The notes: generated by a model not told the origin, from the letters alone. DNA of 64,000 bases from Hymenolepis diminuta (GCA_900708905.1 CAADRB010000070.1:153846-217845), one strand, 5' to 3'; positions 47,813 to 60,959 are shown, numbered from the stretch's first letter. Program-made: numbers and translations.

Positions 47813-50800
47813 TCATTTGAAATATGCAAAAGGGGAAATGAAATTTCGTGTAACATTTATGACGAGGTGGCGACATCAGAAATAAATCATGGCAGTGAAT
47901 GCAATGGCGCGAACCATAATTTGAAAACATTAATCGTGTTAATTAACGCAATCAGTTTTATCTAAAATAAATCTACTAAAAGCGCGGTAGATCTTGGCAG
48001 ATAAAAATTCATTTTGTGCTCACTATATATAATCTAAAAATTACTACTTCATTAAATTGGCCCGGCATAAGCTACGGTGCAATGATCATAGTTTTTTCAA
48101 ACTTTATTGAAAATAATAATTATTACATTTTCAGGGAGTTTTCAAATTACAATTTAAATGAAGCTAGTATAAATTTGTAATGACCACCTTGTTATATTCA
48201 AGGTCAGTATGTCCCTATCAAAGCAACACTATAATGTCTCGTTTATCCGGCATTTTTCAGAATTTAGTTTGAGCGTCACCACGTACATCACCATGCCAAC
48301 GAACACTCGTTGCACCCATTCACACTGTTGTCTTTTAGTATATTCAAATTACCATATTCAAAGAGTAAAATACAATTACAGGTCTCATTATTCGTTTATA
48401 AGAGAAAAAGATGTATTAGTGGGTCCAAAATGGTAAATACCGCATATATTTTCGATGTAGTCGCACACTGATCCCTAAAGAACAGCACGATTCATGCAAT
48501 ATTTTCCATTACAAATATTATTGCTGTCTTTATTACAGTTCGGTCAAATAGTAATGCAAAACAATTCAGCAAATTTTTCAATGTGGAAAGCAATTGGGAT
48601 TGGTCAACAATAAGACCCATATATGGTAAAGGTGAAAGGGTCGAATGATGATGAAAGTAAAATTGTATTATAATTTTGAGTCCATTTGAATTTTGGATCC
48701 GAGTTGTGTAATATTACTTGACGATTAGTTCATTGTTTCCAAAACTTAAATGTTTTGAGATTCTACTTAGATTGTTGAGCAAATTTTTGTCCAATGCTTG
48801 ACGAGCGTCTCTTAAAATTGGTAATCGACTTTGTCACTTAAATTCACTTTCAAAAAAGCAGAATGATATTGGCATGTCTTAACCGAGGTAGCTAACATTT
48901 GAATTTAACGAAACTCAACGCACATAAGGTGAATATGATCGTAATATAAGTTATTGAGCACTTTGATTACCAGCAGATGGATGCCGTTTTAAACCAAATG
49001 AAATTCCAAAATTTTCCACTTTTTATCTCCGCCGATATTATCTGATATCGATGTCTGCTTGAATAATGTTTCAGAGCGCTTCTCAGGCATCTACAATCGA
49101 ATAGATTGCTTATAGACCTATTCATGAGTCTGCGGCATTCTTCAGGACGTAGCATGATTAAAATTGATGAATTGTTATCTGAACTTATGCACATACATGG
49201 AATGCCTTGAAAAAGCCAAACCTTTCAATTTTAAATAAAAATACAGCCATACACGTTACTGTTGAGACATTTGTAATTTTCTGCACTTAATCGAATATCA
49301 AATTGAGACATTTGATTGATTGATCTGTCATATTGTCAAATAATTTCTAGAAAAATCCATTTGTACTCATTTGACGTATGTCACGGATAAATCGATACAT
49401 ATTTAGATTAGGCAAATGACTAACTAGCTAAGTAATTAACTCATTAATTACTAAATAGCTATTATAATGAATATTTATTTAACTAATGTGAGTCACGGAA
49501 GTCGCATTCACTAGCCCGATTCCATTTTTAAGTTAATATTCAGTTATGCTTTAAATATGCACGGTTTCTGCTCAACGTGAAAATCTATCACGCTCAATAA
49601 CTGATTTCTATTCTTATCCTATGTGTTCTGAACTCGAATTCTGCCTGGCAAAGGTTACGAACTGGCTCTAAATTCGCAGTAGATATTTTGCGATCTGACT
49701 TAACGCAACACCAGTAGATCTCCACATACACTTCAAGAAAGTCAGATAAATTGACATTAAATTATTGTAGTAAAGAGGGTTACTTAATTCAAGTTTCAAA
49801 TGGTATTTCCATTTTTAAAAGATTGCCTCAAATTGTGCAAATTTGTGCGCTTTGACTTCCGACCACCCAGAATAGCAGAAACCAAAATTATTAATTTACG
49901 TCCATGAAAACAAGGGAAATTTAATTTTAATAGCGGTACAATAAAGAATATTTATTTGCAAAAAGAAAATGTTTCATGCATAAAGTCTGCAGGTTGCCGA
50001 ATATTCAGATTTTTTCAACCTAAATCTGCGGTAGGTAATACTACAATTCTACTAAATAAAATTAAGTAGCAAAAACTTCTTGGAAGGAATTTATGAATAA
50101 ATGTAGTATGAGCAGACTTTCACAATTAGGTGGAAAAAGAGTAAAATGATAACTAATAGATACACTATATCACTATTTATTTGAAAATTCTACTGAATTT
50201 TGCTTGCCTTATTACTTGAATAATAATTATTACAAATTCGACTTCAATAAAATTACAGATTTTTAAAATTAGATCCTGATATTGCATGATGTCATGACCA
50301 ACCGGTCTGATTCCTTTGCATTCAGATCTTATTTGATATTTCATTTTAATCAATATGCTCACTTATTAGTTGATCGTATAATGAAACAAATTGGACAGAA
50401 GGCGGGAAAGATTTTGACTGGAAAGCGAAACAATTTTTTTGCCGTTCACAGGAAGTGTAGTATCGGTGCCAAGTCATTGCCATGCAATTTTCACTTCGCC
50501 ATAATTATGACACATCACAGCATGAAAAAATCAAGCATCATGCATCAATTGATCCGTTATCTGACCAATCATATTCTACCCCAACGAACATAAAAATTTG
50601 AATATTGATTTAATTATCTGCGATCAAATCTCAATCCAGTTAAAACCTCTTCTTATAGTATAAATAGTGTCTTAGTTGTACAGACTACTTTCCTCTAGTC
50701 CGATTGGTGGATTAATCTCGTATGAATTAGTCTCTGTCTTCTCTCGGTGCAGGCTTTGAGCAAATTTAGCATGTCTTTAAACAGTGGGCCAATTATACTT

Positions 50801-51499
50801 TGTAACAGCTATAAAAAAGACTACATCTGACGTTTGTATAGCCAACTTCCTCAACACAACGTTTTAAATGCATGCGCTGTAACACGATTTGTCCTTGCCA
50901 CTACGACTGCTCTCTATCCTGGCTGTATACCTAAACAAATGTTTTTTCTTCCGTAATTTATTGAAAAACCCATCGAGACCCGGCTTTTATTAATGGAACA
51001 AATTTGAAAAAAGTTATTTTCAAGGGAAAACTCTAAAGTTTTTGTATTCCGCAAATACAAATGACAAAAAGAGCGAAATCTTTTCTGAGATGTTATAACT
51101 TATTGCCTCAATAAAAAGCCAGAAACTCGATAAAAAGACAAAATCCAATGCAGACCTCCTTAACGCAAAACCTCATGTCACCGTCTGCGTGATAATGTCA
51201 TGTTTGCACACTAATACAATTAGTTGATCAAAACAAAAATTTAGTTCCTATTAATGGTTAAAATGAAATGAACATGCAAAATTGTCATTGTTCAAAACGG
51301 TGAAAGTTCTTCATCATAACCGTTAAAAGTTGAACCCGCCTGAAATCGTTTGAGAGGGAGAGGGGTTTCCAGACGCACTTAGAATAAAGGTTGTATTGAT
51401 TACTGGGTTCTCTCTTTGAAGCACCAGTATTCCCAAGTGGAGAGAAGTCAAAGACATCCAAGAAGATATCCGAATGACCCGTTTCCAGGTTTAATGATG
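47813..51499. other. Intergenic, no gene recognised
   Basis: AT-rich DNA; open frames here (for example 48209-48436, 50282-50593) have no recognisable domain. I looked for a long terminal repeat of the adjacent Ty3 remnant and saw none. Confidence 0.5.
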
Positions 51500-54430
51500 T
51501 TATTTCGCACCGATGGCAGAGATGACGCAGCCAAGTTTGACCGTTGGGACTCACTTCTTGTAGAATTCACCGATTTCTGATTATGCCTTCTGTCCATGTG
51601 CCATTTGGCCTATGATCGCACACTTAAACTGTCGTGGTGGCTACAAAGGTCTCTTGGAAGAGGAGTATTACAAATAGTCCTAGGACTTGGCCCCAAATAA
51701 ACTTTGACGGGACTGCTATTGTTTTAAAGCAAGGTGCGGTATCGTTCGATATATTAAAAGAAGTCTATTGATAATCTCTTTCGTTGTTCTCTCTGTTATG
51801 ATTTCTGAAGTGCTCGCTTAAGGATGTAAACGAATCGCTCTGCCTAACTGTTAAAATCTGCTCTTTCCGCTAGGATACCGTAACCGACTCTTAGATTCCC
51901 TAAGACACTGCACTACTTACAAACACGACCCAGCAACACCACAATACTAAACAAATCAAACCACTATATCAACACAAGACGCACATTTGCGTACGGATAA
52001 GCCGATTTGTATTATGCGCTATTTACACTCGTAATATAAACAAATTCGTTCTTATATAAGGGAATTAAAGGAAGTAGGATTTAAAAGGTGGAAAATAAAG
52101 AATCTTACATATAAGAATTATTTCGCGAAAAATGACATTTTCTTATATTATAACACTAACTGTTTGATTGGGGAAGATAGACAGGAGTGCTATTCTGGCT
52201 CCGAAAAAAGTATTAAAAAGGAGTCATTATAAGTTATAAAACCGTCTTTGGTAGTGCATTAGTTGAAAATATACGAAGACGATTGCCGGTCTGCATGGTG
52301 AGTGTGGCGAACATTAGTGGAAAGACTTCAGACAACTATGAATGCGAATCTACCAGAATAAGTTATTAGAGGCCATTAACAGATCCAGCAAAATTAAAGT
52401 ATATGCGGAACCATGGAGCTGCAGTTACAGGCCAAGGATTAAGTCCCTGATGTGGCGAAAATTTAGACGCCTTTTGACACTTAGAATATCTTCGCACAAC
52501 TGCTTCATCTTTGTTCATGCCGGGCCAGTTTGTGAATGTTCTTGCAATAGATTTCATATGACTAACTCCGAGATGATCATTGTAGAAGCATTTCAACAAA
52601 GTCGTTTGCGTACTGAGGGAGCGATCACATGATCTGCAAACATTAAGCATGAATTAACAATAGACAGATTATCAGGCCATCTACAAAGTTGTAGATGGCA
52701 GCCCTTTTGGGCTGACTTTTGGTCATCCAACACCTTCTCCAGCATTGAATCTTTAGTTGTAATATTTTAAATATCACTTGCAGTTACTGAAGGTTTGTGT
52801 ACAGCTCCAAGGATAATAGTTAACTAACGCTGAAGTTTGTTTAAATTGTAAACTGCAATACTTTTTGGATCCTATGATCGCGAGGAGTGGTTTGTGATCC
52901 GTTAATAGGGTGAATTCTTGAAGGAAAAGAGGGATTTATGACTTTTTAAAAGCGAAAACGATGGCCAGACTCCCTTTCAACTTGGCTGTAGTTCTTCTCA
53001 CCTGTAATAAGGGTTTGTGAAACGTAAGCGACAACATTTTCTGAACCACAGAAGAAGACAAAGGAGAAAATCGCACCAACGACATAGTTGGGAGTATCTC
53101 TAGCTACAGTGATTGATTGAGGTTGTAATGAGAAGCAGAGTATCGGTTCCTTTAAAGTCATGAAGGATTTCCCACCCTTGGAGCTATCTGCATTTAACAT
53201 TTTTATTCAACAAATCATTCAGTGAAACTATAACATTTTACGAAGGCGGCGAATAGAAAGCCGTAATAACTAATAATTTCAATAAAGGATCGTAGAGTGG
53301 TGATTTTCACGGGCCGTGGCACTTTTGTAACTGTTTCGAAGTTTAGGTTCATCTCGGTGGCGATCTTTCTCGCTAAAGGTGTATTCTAGGTACTGAATGA
53401 ATGGTATAAAAATTTGCATTTTTCAGCAAGGAGACTGAAGTCATACTTCTGTATGCAATGGCAGGGATCATTGAAGTTTCTGCGAAGAACGGCCCTAAAC
53501 AATTATGTCATCTAGGTATGCTGCAGTACAACAGAGGCCCTATGTCACGGTATCCATCATTTGTTAGAAATAGCAGGACCTATCTTAACACAAAATGGAA
53601 GTCCGCTGTATTGGAATAGGCCCTGTTGAGTATTGATTATCGGTAGCTCTGTGACTGGGATGCAAATTCGATTTGCAAATAAGTCCCCGCTAAATCAAAT
53701 TTTGCTAAGCATGAGCCACCCTTCAGTATTGAGAAAACGTCATCTTAAACTGGAAAAGGGTAAGAAGTGGACACCAATACTGTATTTAGACCACTAAAAT
53801 AGTTCGCGCAAAACTAGAAGTTCCATTTGCTTTCCGAACGACAGCAACAATAGGCGCAGCTCAGTTTGACTAAGAAACAGGATTTAAAAAGTCACTTTCC
53901 TTTGGACATTTAAGTCTTTCGCCCATCATAGGTAGAGCAGCTGCTAGTGAAGCTAGTCGCTTAGGACTGAAAACTGGTTGAGCACTCGGTATTAATTTTA
54001 ATATCACTTGGTATGGCTACAATGACCAAGAATTCCTGAAATACGTCGGGAAGGTGCTGGATCATCATTCCTGCCGTGAATTAAGTGATGGGTATAAAAG
54101 AATGCACGCGATTCCTTATTGCATTAATAGACAGATTCAGAAGACCAAGTTCACCAATAAAGTCGAGACGAAGAGGGCTAAATTGAGAGTCTGCTATGTA
54201 AGCCGTTTTGCAGATACCAGCATAACGATACTTCACGTTACAACTTAATTACAATAATGGTTTTACAAATTCGCTACAGGCAATGATTGTAAAAAAAAGT
54301 TCTAGTTTCAGAGCTTCCTTGAGTTTATGATTATATCTGAAGCCGCGTCAAGTTATGGTCGTCTAGGCTTCCCATGTTTTCGGCTTTTCATGGTGTCAAT
54401 ATGGATAGTAGCCTCGAGACCATTCGGTAT
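51500..54430 (-). pseudogene. Ty3/gypsy-type retrotransposon pol remnant
   Basis: On the minus strand, pieces of a Ty3-type pol occur in the right order but in shifting frames with many stops. Protease-like LDAASDI (54332-54352). Reverse transcriptase: PVFSPKRL, AAPIVAVVRKANG, FDLAGTYLQIEF (first catalytic Asp kept) and AYLDDII (catalytic YLDD kept, about 53501-53521). RNase H: EKNYSQVERES and TLLTDHKPLLAIIGSKK. Integrase: WPGMNKDEAVVRRYSKCQ (a zinc-binding Cys changed to Tyr), YFNFAGS (catalytic Asp changed to Asn), AERFVYILKRALQK (catalytic Glu kept), LLIYRTIPHLALK and NGQTWLRHL. The middle of the integrase core (with the second Asp) was not found. The style recalls fluke CsRn1-like elements, an inference. 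It is clearly inactive, and no LTRs were identified. Confidence 0.85.
52676..52713. repeat. Two adjacent hairpins inside the Ty3 remnant
   Basis: 52676-52699 has perfect 11-bp arms (GCCATCTACAA and TTGTAGATGGC) with a 2-base centre. Directly after it, 52700-52713 is AGCCC-TTTT-GGGCT. They lie between the RNase H and integrase pieces. Confidence 0.6.
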
Positions 54431-55295
54431 GGAGTATTTCGGTTCGGGTTTATAGCAGCAAATCATTTTATGGAAACTTTGTTCATTCTATCTGGTCATG
54501 TTGTTGGTTTACGATTACGGAATTCTAAATGGGGAGGTTAACAGCAGCCTTCGTTCTGACCCACCTTCTGGAATTGTTTACACCGATGCTGCTTTATGGG
54601 ACATTACGGGAGAAAATGCCAACTTCGGTAACATGGACAGGGTGCAGACGATAATTGCTAGGCGGAAGGATTCAGAAGTGTTGCAGATTGTACAGATCGA
54701 GGAATAGATAGAGACATCAGAATCAATCATAGCTGAATCGCACATGACATTCACCACCTTAACTCCTTCATGTGACTGATTCATTCATCTTTACATTAGG
54801 GTTTTCCAACATGAGTTTTAACGAATAACTTCCTGGCGATGGCCAACACTCCGTTTGAAGTTTGGAAATGAAAATAGCGCATCTGAACTGTTATTCTGTT
54901 AAAGAACCGAGACTGAATTTATCACAATGGAAGTTCATAAAGTCTGCAATGTCATATATGAGTGCCCATCATTCTTGAACACAAGTTTATGCCAGTTGAA
55001 GCAACCTTTAATAGGGAGAAGTTTCAAAATCCCTAGCCTTATGAACCAGGAAAGCGAGAAAATTCGACAAAACCGCGCGAAGGCAACAAAGTGAGGCTTA
55101 AGTATTGTATGTATAAAATTTTCAGATTTTTCTTAGCTTTTACTATTTTAAATAAAGTAGCAACATGATTCGTTAGTCAGTATTTCACTTCAAAAATAGC
55201 CATCGTGGAATTTGTAAAAAACGACAAATACATTCTATATATTACCATTGTTTAGCAATTAGGGAACTAAAATCTAGCATAAAAGTAACGTAAAC
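54431..55295. other. Between pol remnant and inverted repeat; possible gag trace
   Basis: In a Ty3 element on the minus strand, gag would lie here. I saw no zinc knuckle or other gag signature. Nothing else is supported. Confidence 0.3.
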
Positions 55296-55656
55296 AACGC
55301 TAACAAGGCTGATTGAATCACGTGCCCTAGAACTTTCTGGGAAGTGCCGTATGTAACCGGTCGCGTTGAGAACAAGAGCGGTCGGGTGTGCAGAGCCCTC
55401 CTCAACCAATCACCAATCAAGATCCCTGTTGCCTAGAGTGGTTTTGTATTTAATGACTAAGCTTTTGAGAACACACAAGGAAGTGAGTATTGAATCCTCT
55501 CCACTCAACGTCTTTCTGGTTCTTACCTCTTTGGGCATAGCTTAGCTAATTTGGAAGTGAATTGATAAAAGAGGGCTCTGCTAGAGGCTCTTCGCTCTGC
55601 TTAGGAGGGTTACTTAGGTGTAGCAAAAAGACTTATTGGTGTAGCATCCGCTACAC
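55296..55656 (+). repeat. 361-bp inverted repeat, left copy
   Basis: The reverse complement aligns with 56794-57154 over all 361 bases with no gaps and, by my count, 16 differences (about 95.6% identity); similarity stops abruptly at both ends. On this strand the order is two CCAAT boxes (about 55406-55418), a TATA-like GTATTTAATG (about 55446) and a strong splice-donor motif GTGAGTAT (about 55483). The last bases form GTAGCATCCGCTAC, an inverted repeat with a 4-base centre. It could be a solo LTR, a TRIM-type LTR or a long TIR. Confidence 0.85.
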
Positions 55657-56793
55657 TTTATAGAAATCTGATGGTGTAATTCTAATAGTATTACGATTAA
55701 TTTCTTCGGGAATTATTCAAATACGACTGAGAGTTAACATCCTTCTTCGAAACTGATAATAGCTGTTAGACAATTAAACTGTCTATCTGTACATTACTAC
55801 CAAGCTTATTGTATCTAAACCATTCTAAAACTTTAATTTTTAATATGCTGATTTAATTCCACCTCTAAGTAATTTTCGATGAAATACTTCATCTTTAAGC
55901 TCTCATTAACCTTCTGAAACTTGCCTTTCTTTAATCTTTATTTGCATGAGGCATTTAATCAATCATTTTATGTCCAGTTCATAACCACCCTAGACATTAC
56001 AGATAATAAAAATTAGCGAATAATTTTACTAACCTATCAAAATTCAAAAGCTGATATTCTCTGACCAGACAGTTTGTATGGGCAGCACACCAGGTCTGCA
56101 TCTTCTAGTCATCGCATTGGTCTCTGCATCTTCTCTACTTCTTCATTTATTTTTGCTGACTGCAGTTTACTAATGAAAGCTCAATCTGGATTACATTAAG
56201 CCACATTTTGAGCAACTTTGAATGTTAGAGACCTTAATAATCTGGGTACTCTACTTGCTACGGTTACAACGAATCACAACAAATGATCTTTATGGAGGAA
56301 CCAAGGAGGAGAGTCAGTCTAATATGAAACGAGATGAATTTTGAAATGGGGTGTACTTGCACCTTTTATTACATGTTATAAGACCAGCAGATTGATAGAT
56401 TGGATTGGATTTATGATTAAAATCCTATTCCATTAATAGCCAAAAGCTTACTAAATACTTTCCTTTACAGTATTATTCGCGCCTTCTAATGCAACAGCAA
56501 AAAATTTTACGTCAAAAAATATTTGATGGAATTAGTTACTGTTAATTAAAGAACTACACTGCATGGATGAGCGCATCTGAGAGCAGATCTAATAGCCACA
56601 TTCTACTAACTTAATTCATTGGTTAATTTAAGACAGACGGTCAACGCTATTAAGGCAAAATGAGGGTGTACGTCATATCTTCCGTGAGCCTGCACCATTT
56701 ACATGCATTTATCAATTCATTTTTAGACTACTGTTCTCCACTTATACTGCCTATTTGTAGGGTATTTGCATACATGTGAGATTGATCAAGCAC
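55657..56793. other. 1.1-kb interior between inverted repeats, no gene recognised
   Basis: AT-rich with no open frame of note and no transposase motif seen. If the pair is one element, it is non-autonomous; if it is two insertions, this is simply host DNA. Confidence 0.5.
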
Positions 56794-57154
56794 GTTTAGC
56801 GGATACTACACCAATAAGTCTTTTTGCTACACCTAAGTAACCCTCCTAAGCAGAACGAAGAGCCTCTAGCAGAGCCCTCTTTTATCAATTCACTTCCAAA
56901 TTAGCTAAGCTATGCCCAAAGAGGTAAGAACCAGAAAGACGTTGAGTGGAGAGGGTTTAATACTCACTTCCTTGAGTGTTCTCAAAAGCTTAGTCATTAA
57001 ATACAAAACCACTCTAGGCTGCAGGGATCTTGATTGGTGATTGGCTGGGGAGGTCGCTGCACACGCGTCCGCGCTTGTTCTCAACGCGACCGGTTACATA
57101 CGGCACTTCTCAGAAAGTTCTAGGGCACGTGATTCAATCAGCCTTGTTAGCGTT
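56794..57154 (-). repeat. 361-bp inverted repeat, right copy
   Basis: Opposite orientation to 55296-55656. Eight of the 16 differences cluster in one 60-base stretch (about 57008-57067). The terminal GTAGC palindrome is altered here (TTTAGCGGATACTAC). No target-site duplication is evident around either copy or around the pair. Confidence 0.85.
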
Positions 57155-59399
57155 TTGAACCCTACATACGTTTACTGACACATTCTTGTGATTTCTAATT
57201 GAAAATAACTTTGTGTTTTTTTTAACTATCCTAAAATCTAAACCAATTTTCTCCAAATGCTATTCTGACTTATTCTGTTTGCATTTTTTTTCAGAATACT
57301 CACTCAATTTACCCAAGTTGTTTCTTTATATTGTAAACTAAGTGCATCAAGCTGATAACTGAGCTTGTTTTAATTTTTGGATTTACTTTAAACTAAACTC
57401 ATTTTATCCCCAGGAAAATAAATGAAATTTAAATTATTTTCAAACAAACAGTTCAGTCACACTACTAATAAGATTTTATTGAACTTAGACGAGTGAACTC
57501 ACATGTACCACCTAAAAATTATCACTGCAACAATTCGATATCTTACATGTAACAAAACTTCTCTGTATTCCGCTTAAATAACTTCCTTATGACTAGTTAA
57601 ATTTTGTTCAAAATGGGACGGGTATGGGTGTATTGAAGTGTTTAACCGAAGGTCACTGATATGAAAAATGGCCGAATTACTTAAAAGGAGTAAGATAAAC
57701 TTGGGTACCTATTTTAAGGTATAATTGCCCATGACAAGGCAAAAAAATGGGTTAACATTTGACCACGCAAAATAACAATAGAGTTCAATAAGGGATGAAA
57801 ATGAGAGAGGTAAGTGTTGAGAGGGAATCAAATGAATCTATCGCCGTCAAGACCTTAAATGACTCTTTGAACTTACATTAATGGAATCATCTGAATGACT
57901 CAAATCCACATCTACACTTCAAAATGAAAATATTAAAGTGCATTTGTGTACCGGGTTAAGAGCATTTAAAGTAAAGTGGGATTAACTACTGCAGCGCTTC
58001 ATAAAAGCAAACCTTTTATTCTCCGCACATGGATTGTAAAATACCTCTTCGAAGTGCATTTCATTTAAAATGTCATGTATCTAGAAGAAAACAATGTAAA
58101 TAACTTTGAACAACTCATGCGGAGTACCATTCTTTTTTCAACCATATAAATGAAATGAGTTTTAATTACCTACTGGCATAAAATTAAGTTCTCATCCAAT
58201 ATTTCACCTCTGTCAACATCTTCTCTTGGATTCTATGGAGAAAACAAATCGCAAGTTTAATTATGTTTCGTTTTGCACAACCTCATGTCAATTAAAGTGG
58301 TATCAAGTATTTCCCCATATTACTAACCTCGCCTTCTGCTTCGCAAGAGGCATCAGGAAGAGTTAACATAAATGAAAAGGTGCGTGAAATCTCGAAAGTC
58401 AATTCTATAATAAAATCTGGACTACGTTGTTTAAGATTCACGAAGTCTAATGATTATAGTTTCAAAAAGAGAGTTCATTTAAATAGATTTTCTAGTTTTA
58501 TGGGATCCAATTCTGGTGAGAAAATATCTGCATCGATTTGCATTTCCACAGTGAAAACAGTTACCTAGAATTAAAATGATTGTAAATAAATCGGAGAGTG
58601 GCACGCAATTAAACACTAAATGACAATGTATGACACTAGTAAATGTGCAATAAATGAAACAAAATTTACAACTTATTCGAAGAGTATCTGATTTGTAATT
58701 GGGCCATCTCGAATTTGCCAGTCGCAAATACACCTTAAACAGAACATATGCGAACGGTAATTCAATACTTCAATCTGTTGCAGAATAGGGGCTAACAGCA
58801 ATGAAACGGAACACCAAGAATTGATCGAACCAGGATGTACTGGACTAGCTGTAGTACAGACTCCCAAGGAGAAGAGAGAATTGAGGGAAGAAGGAAGCGA
58901 AGGAAGATGTGTCTGACACGTGACGTCTCTCTGTGTATGTTGAAAGGATAATTACATTCGTCACTTGGATGAGGACGCGAGTGAGGACATAGTTGTATGT
59001 GTACTTTAATTGGGCGGGAAGGTTGTAGGAAAGGGAAGGGATAGTGTTGACAGGACTGGTTCCCAATATGGCCAAGTCAGCGGTGCCTCTGCAACTATCA
59101 TCCGAGGTAAACTTAGTTAACTTTTTTGAGCGATGAGGATGAGCCACTTGGGGACACACGACGTTTATAGAGGGACAGCCAAGGTCACAATAAGGTTGAC
59201 AATTTGACACATCACTATGAGGGCAAGCTTATTAAATTTTGGTGATTAGCGAAGACGTTAGATTGATATACGGAGATGATGGGAGTTATGTTATATTGAC
59301 AAATGGAGCAAAATTCCTCCTCCATTTTGGTGACCCACAAACTGAAGTTGACTGTTTCATAAAACAGTCAGTTAAAACAAAACAGTGTAAATAAAACGA

Positions 59400-59690
59400 T
59401 GAACTCTCGAATTTGAATAATCATTTTTTAATAAATGGCAATAAAGTTTTAACTTTAAAACTTGCAATATAAAGGAAGTTATTAATTTTTTATAAGCAAA
59501 ATTATAAAACTTTTTATTTAAAAAAGTAGCGAAATTTGTCCTTTTTTATAATATCATTTGCTATGAAATTTAGTAACTTTTACTATCTTCAATGAATACT
59601 TTAAAATAAAAATTTTATGAATTTGTTTCGTATTTGTAAAATACTTTATAATACTTTAAAATTTTATGCGAAAAATGCCTCAATGAGAAT
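59400..59690. repeat. AT-rich low-complexity stretch
   Basis: Runs of TTTTATAA, AAAACTT and AATACTTTAAAAT with almost no G or C. It could be a matrix-attachment or replication-prone region; this is inferred from composition only. Confidence 0.5.
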
Positions 59691-60929
59691 TTGTATCATA
59701 TTTATTTTATTCTCTCCAAAATTCCAACAGATAAAAATCGCCGTAAACTATAATTTTACTTAAAGTATCACCCTTGACGCTTTGCTCAAATTGTGCCTTG
59801 CCAACCTCAATATTTTTTCCCGTTATTTCACAAATAGTAGGGATATTTTACAAAGTATTACAGTGAAATTCACCCGAGGGGTCGACAATAAAATTACCTA
59901 GTTATTTGTGTAGATTATCCGCTTGTGGCGATGTATGTAAATATGAGAAAAATCGTGACCTCAGTCTTATCTTAAATTGCCTCCTTCCGCGGCATTATCA
60001 AGGTTTTATATACCATGGTTTGAATGATCACAGAGTATGCCACAATAGTACCACTAGGGTACCCCAGAAGTTGCAAGGGTCGAGTGTATTATTGAAAGCC
60101 ACCATTGCACGAATAATATCGCGTGACATGTATTTTCCCCGTGAACATATTCACAGCAGATTTCCGAAATGAAGAGTTGAAAACTGTTAGTCAAATGTTC
60201 CATGAAAAATATTACGGAGGAAATAAATCTCACACACAATTCGCAATATCTATACTGCTCTCTCCTTTAAGCAACAAGCGATGAATAAATGGAACATCAA
60301 TTTCAGTAAAATCACTTGACCCTTTCTTTTATTATCCTCCCTTCTACCCAATGAAATTTTTAAGCAATTTATGCAATACCTAGACAATTCAAATTCAAGA
60401 CTTATCTACAAAGCTGTCCTCTTTTTCCACCCCGATCTCTATTGGGTAACTGCATCACTTTGTAATAAAAGTAGAGCCACGGCAGAATTCTGAAAGCATT
60501 CCGTGGAACTATTTTTTATTAATATCAAGCAAAAATCCACCATTCCCTCCGAAGATTTAAATTTCATTAAATTTATTCACTTTTATTCAATAAGATTTTA
60601 CATATCTTGCTAAATTTTGATGGGCGAATTTGTGAGAGTTTAGCCCGCTTATGTCTCTCTCATGCGGTTATATTTCCTTCTTGCAGAAAGATTTTCAATG
60701 CCTTGTCAGCTTGAAGATATAATGAAAACCTATCCAATTTCGAAGAAGAATTAGGTGCATTTTAAAAAATCTAAAATATGCTAACACTTGCTACTGTAAT
60801 GTTAACAGTAGTCTATAGGCGACCTAAACTAACTTTTGCTTGTCGTTAGCAAAAAATGGGCAATACATTCCCCTGTTTAATCATGGTACAAATATTAGTT
60901 CTGTGCACATAGTGATAGGAATTTGATTT

Positions 60930-60959
60930 CATTTTAAGCTCCAGCTGGAGCTTAAAATG
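60930..60959. repeat. Perfect 30-bp palindrome with no spacer
   Basis: The half is CATTTTAAGCTCCAG and the second half is its exact reverse complement. It could extrude as a cruciform, bind a dimeric factor or be a decayed element junction. Confidence 0.9.

Noticed and set aside
55296..55656. Idea that the 361-bp repeat is the 5' LTR of the adjacent Ty3 remnant
   Set aside because: The second copy is inverted and on the same side; no copy was seen at the other end of pol (before 51500), and the termini lack a clear TG...CA frame.
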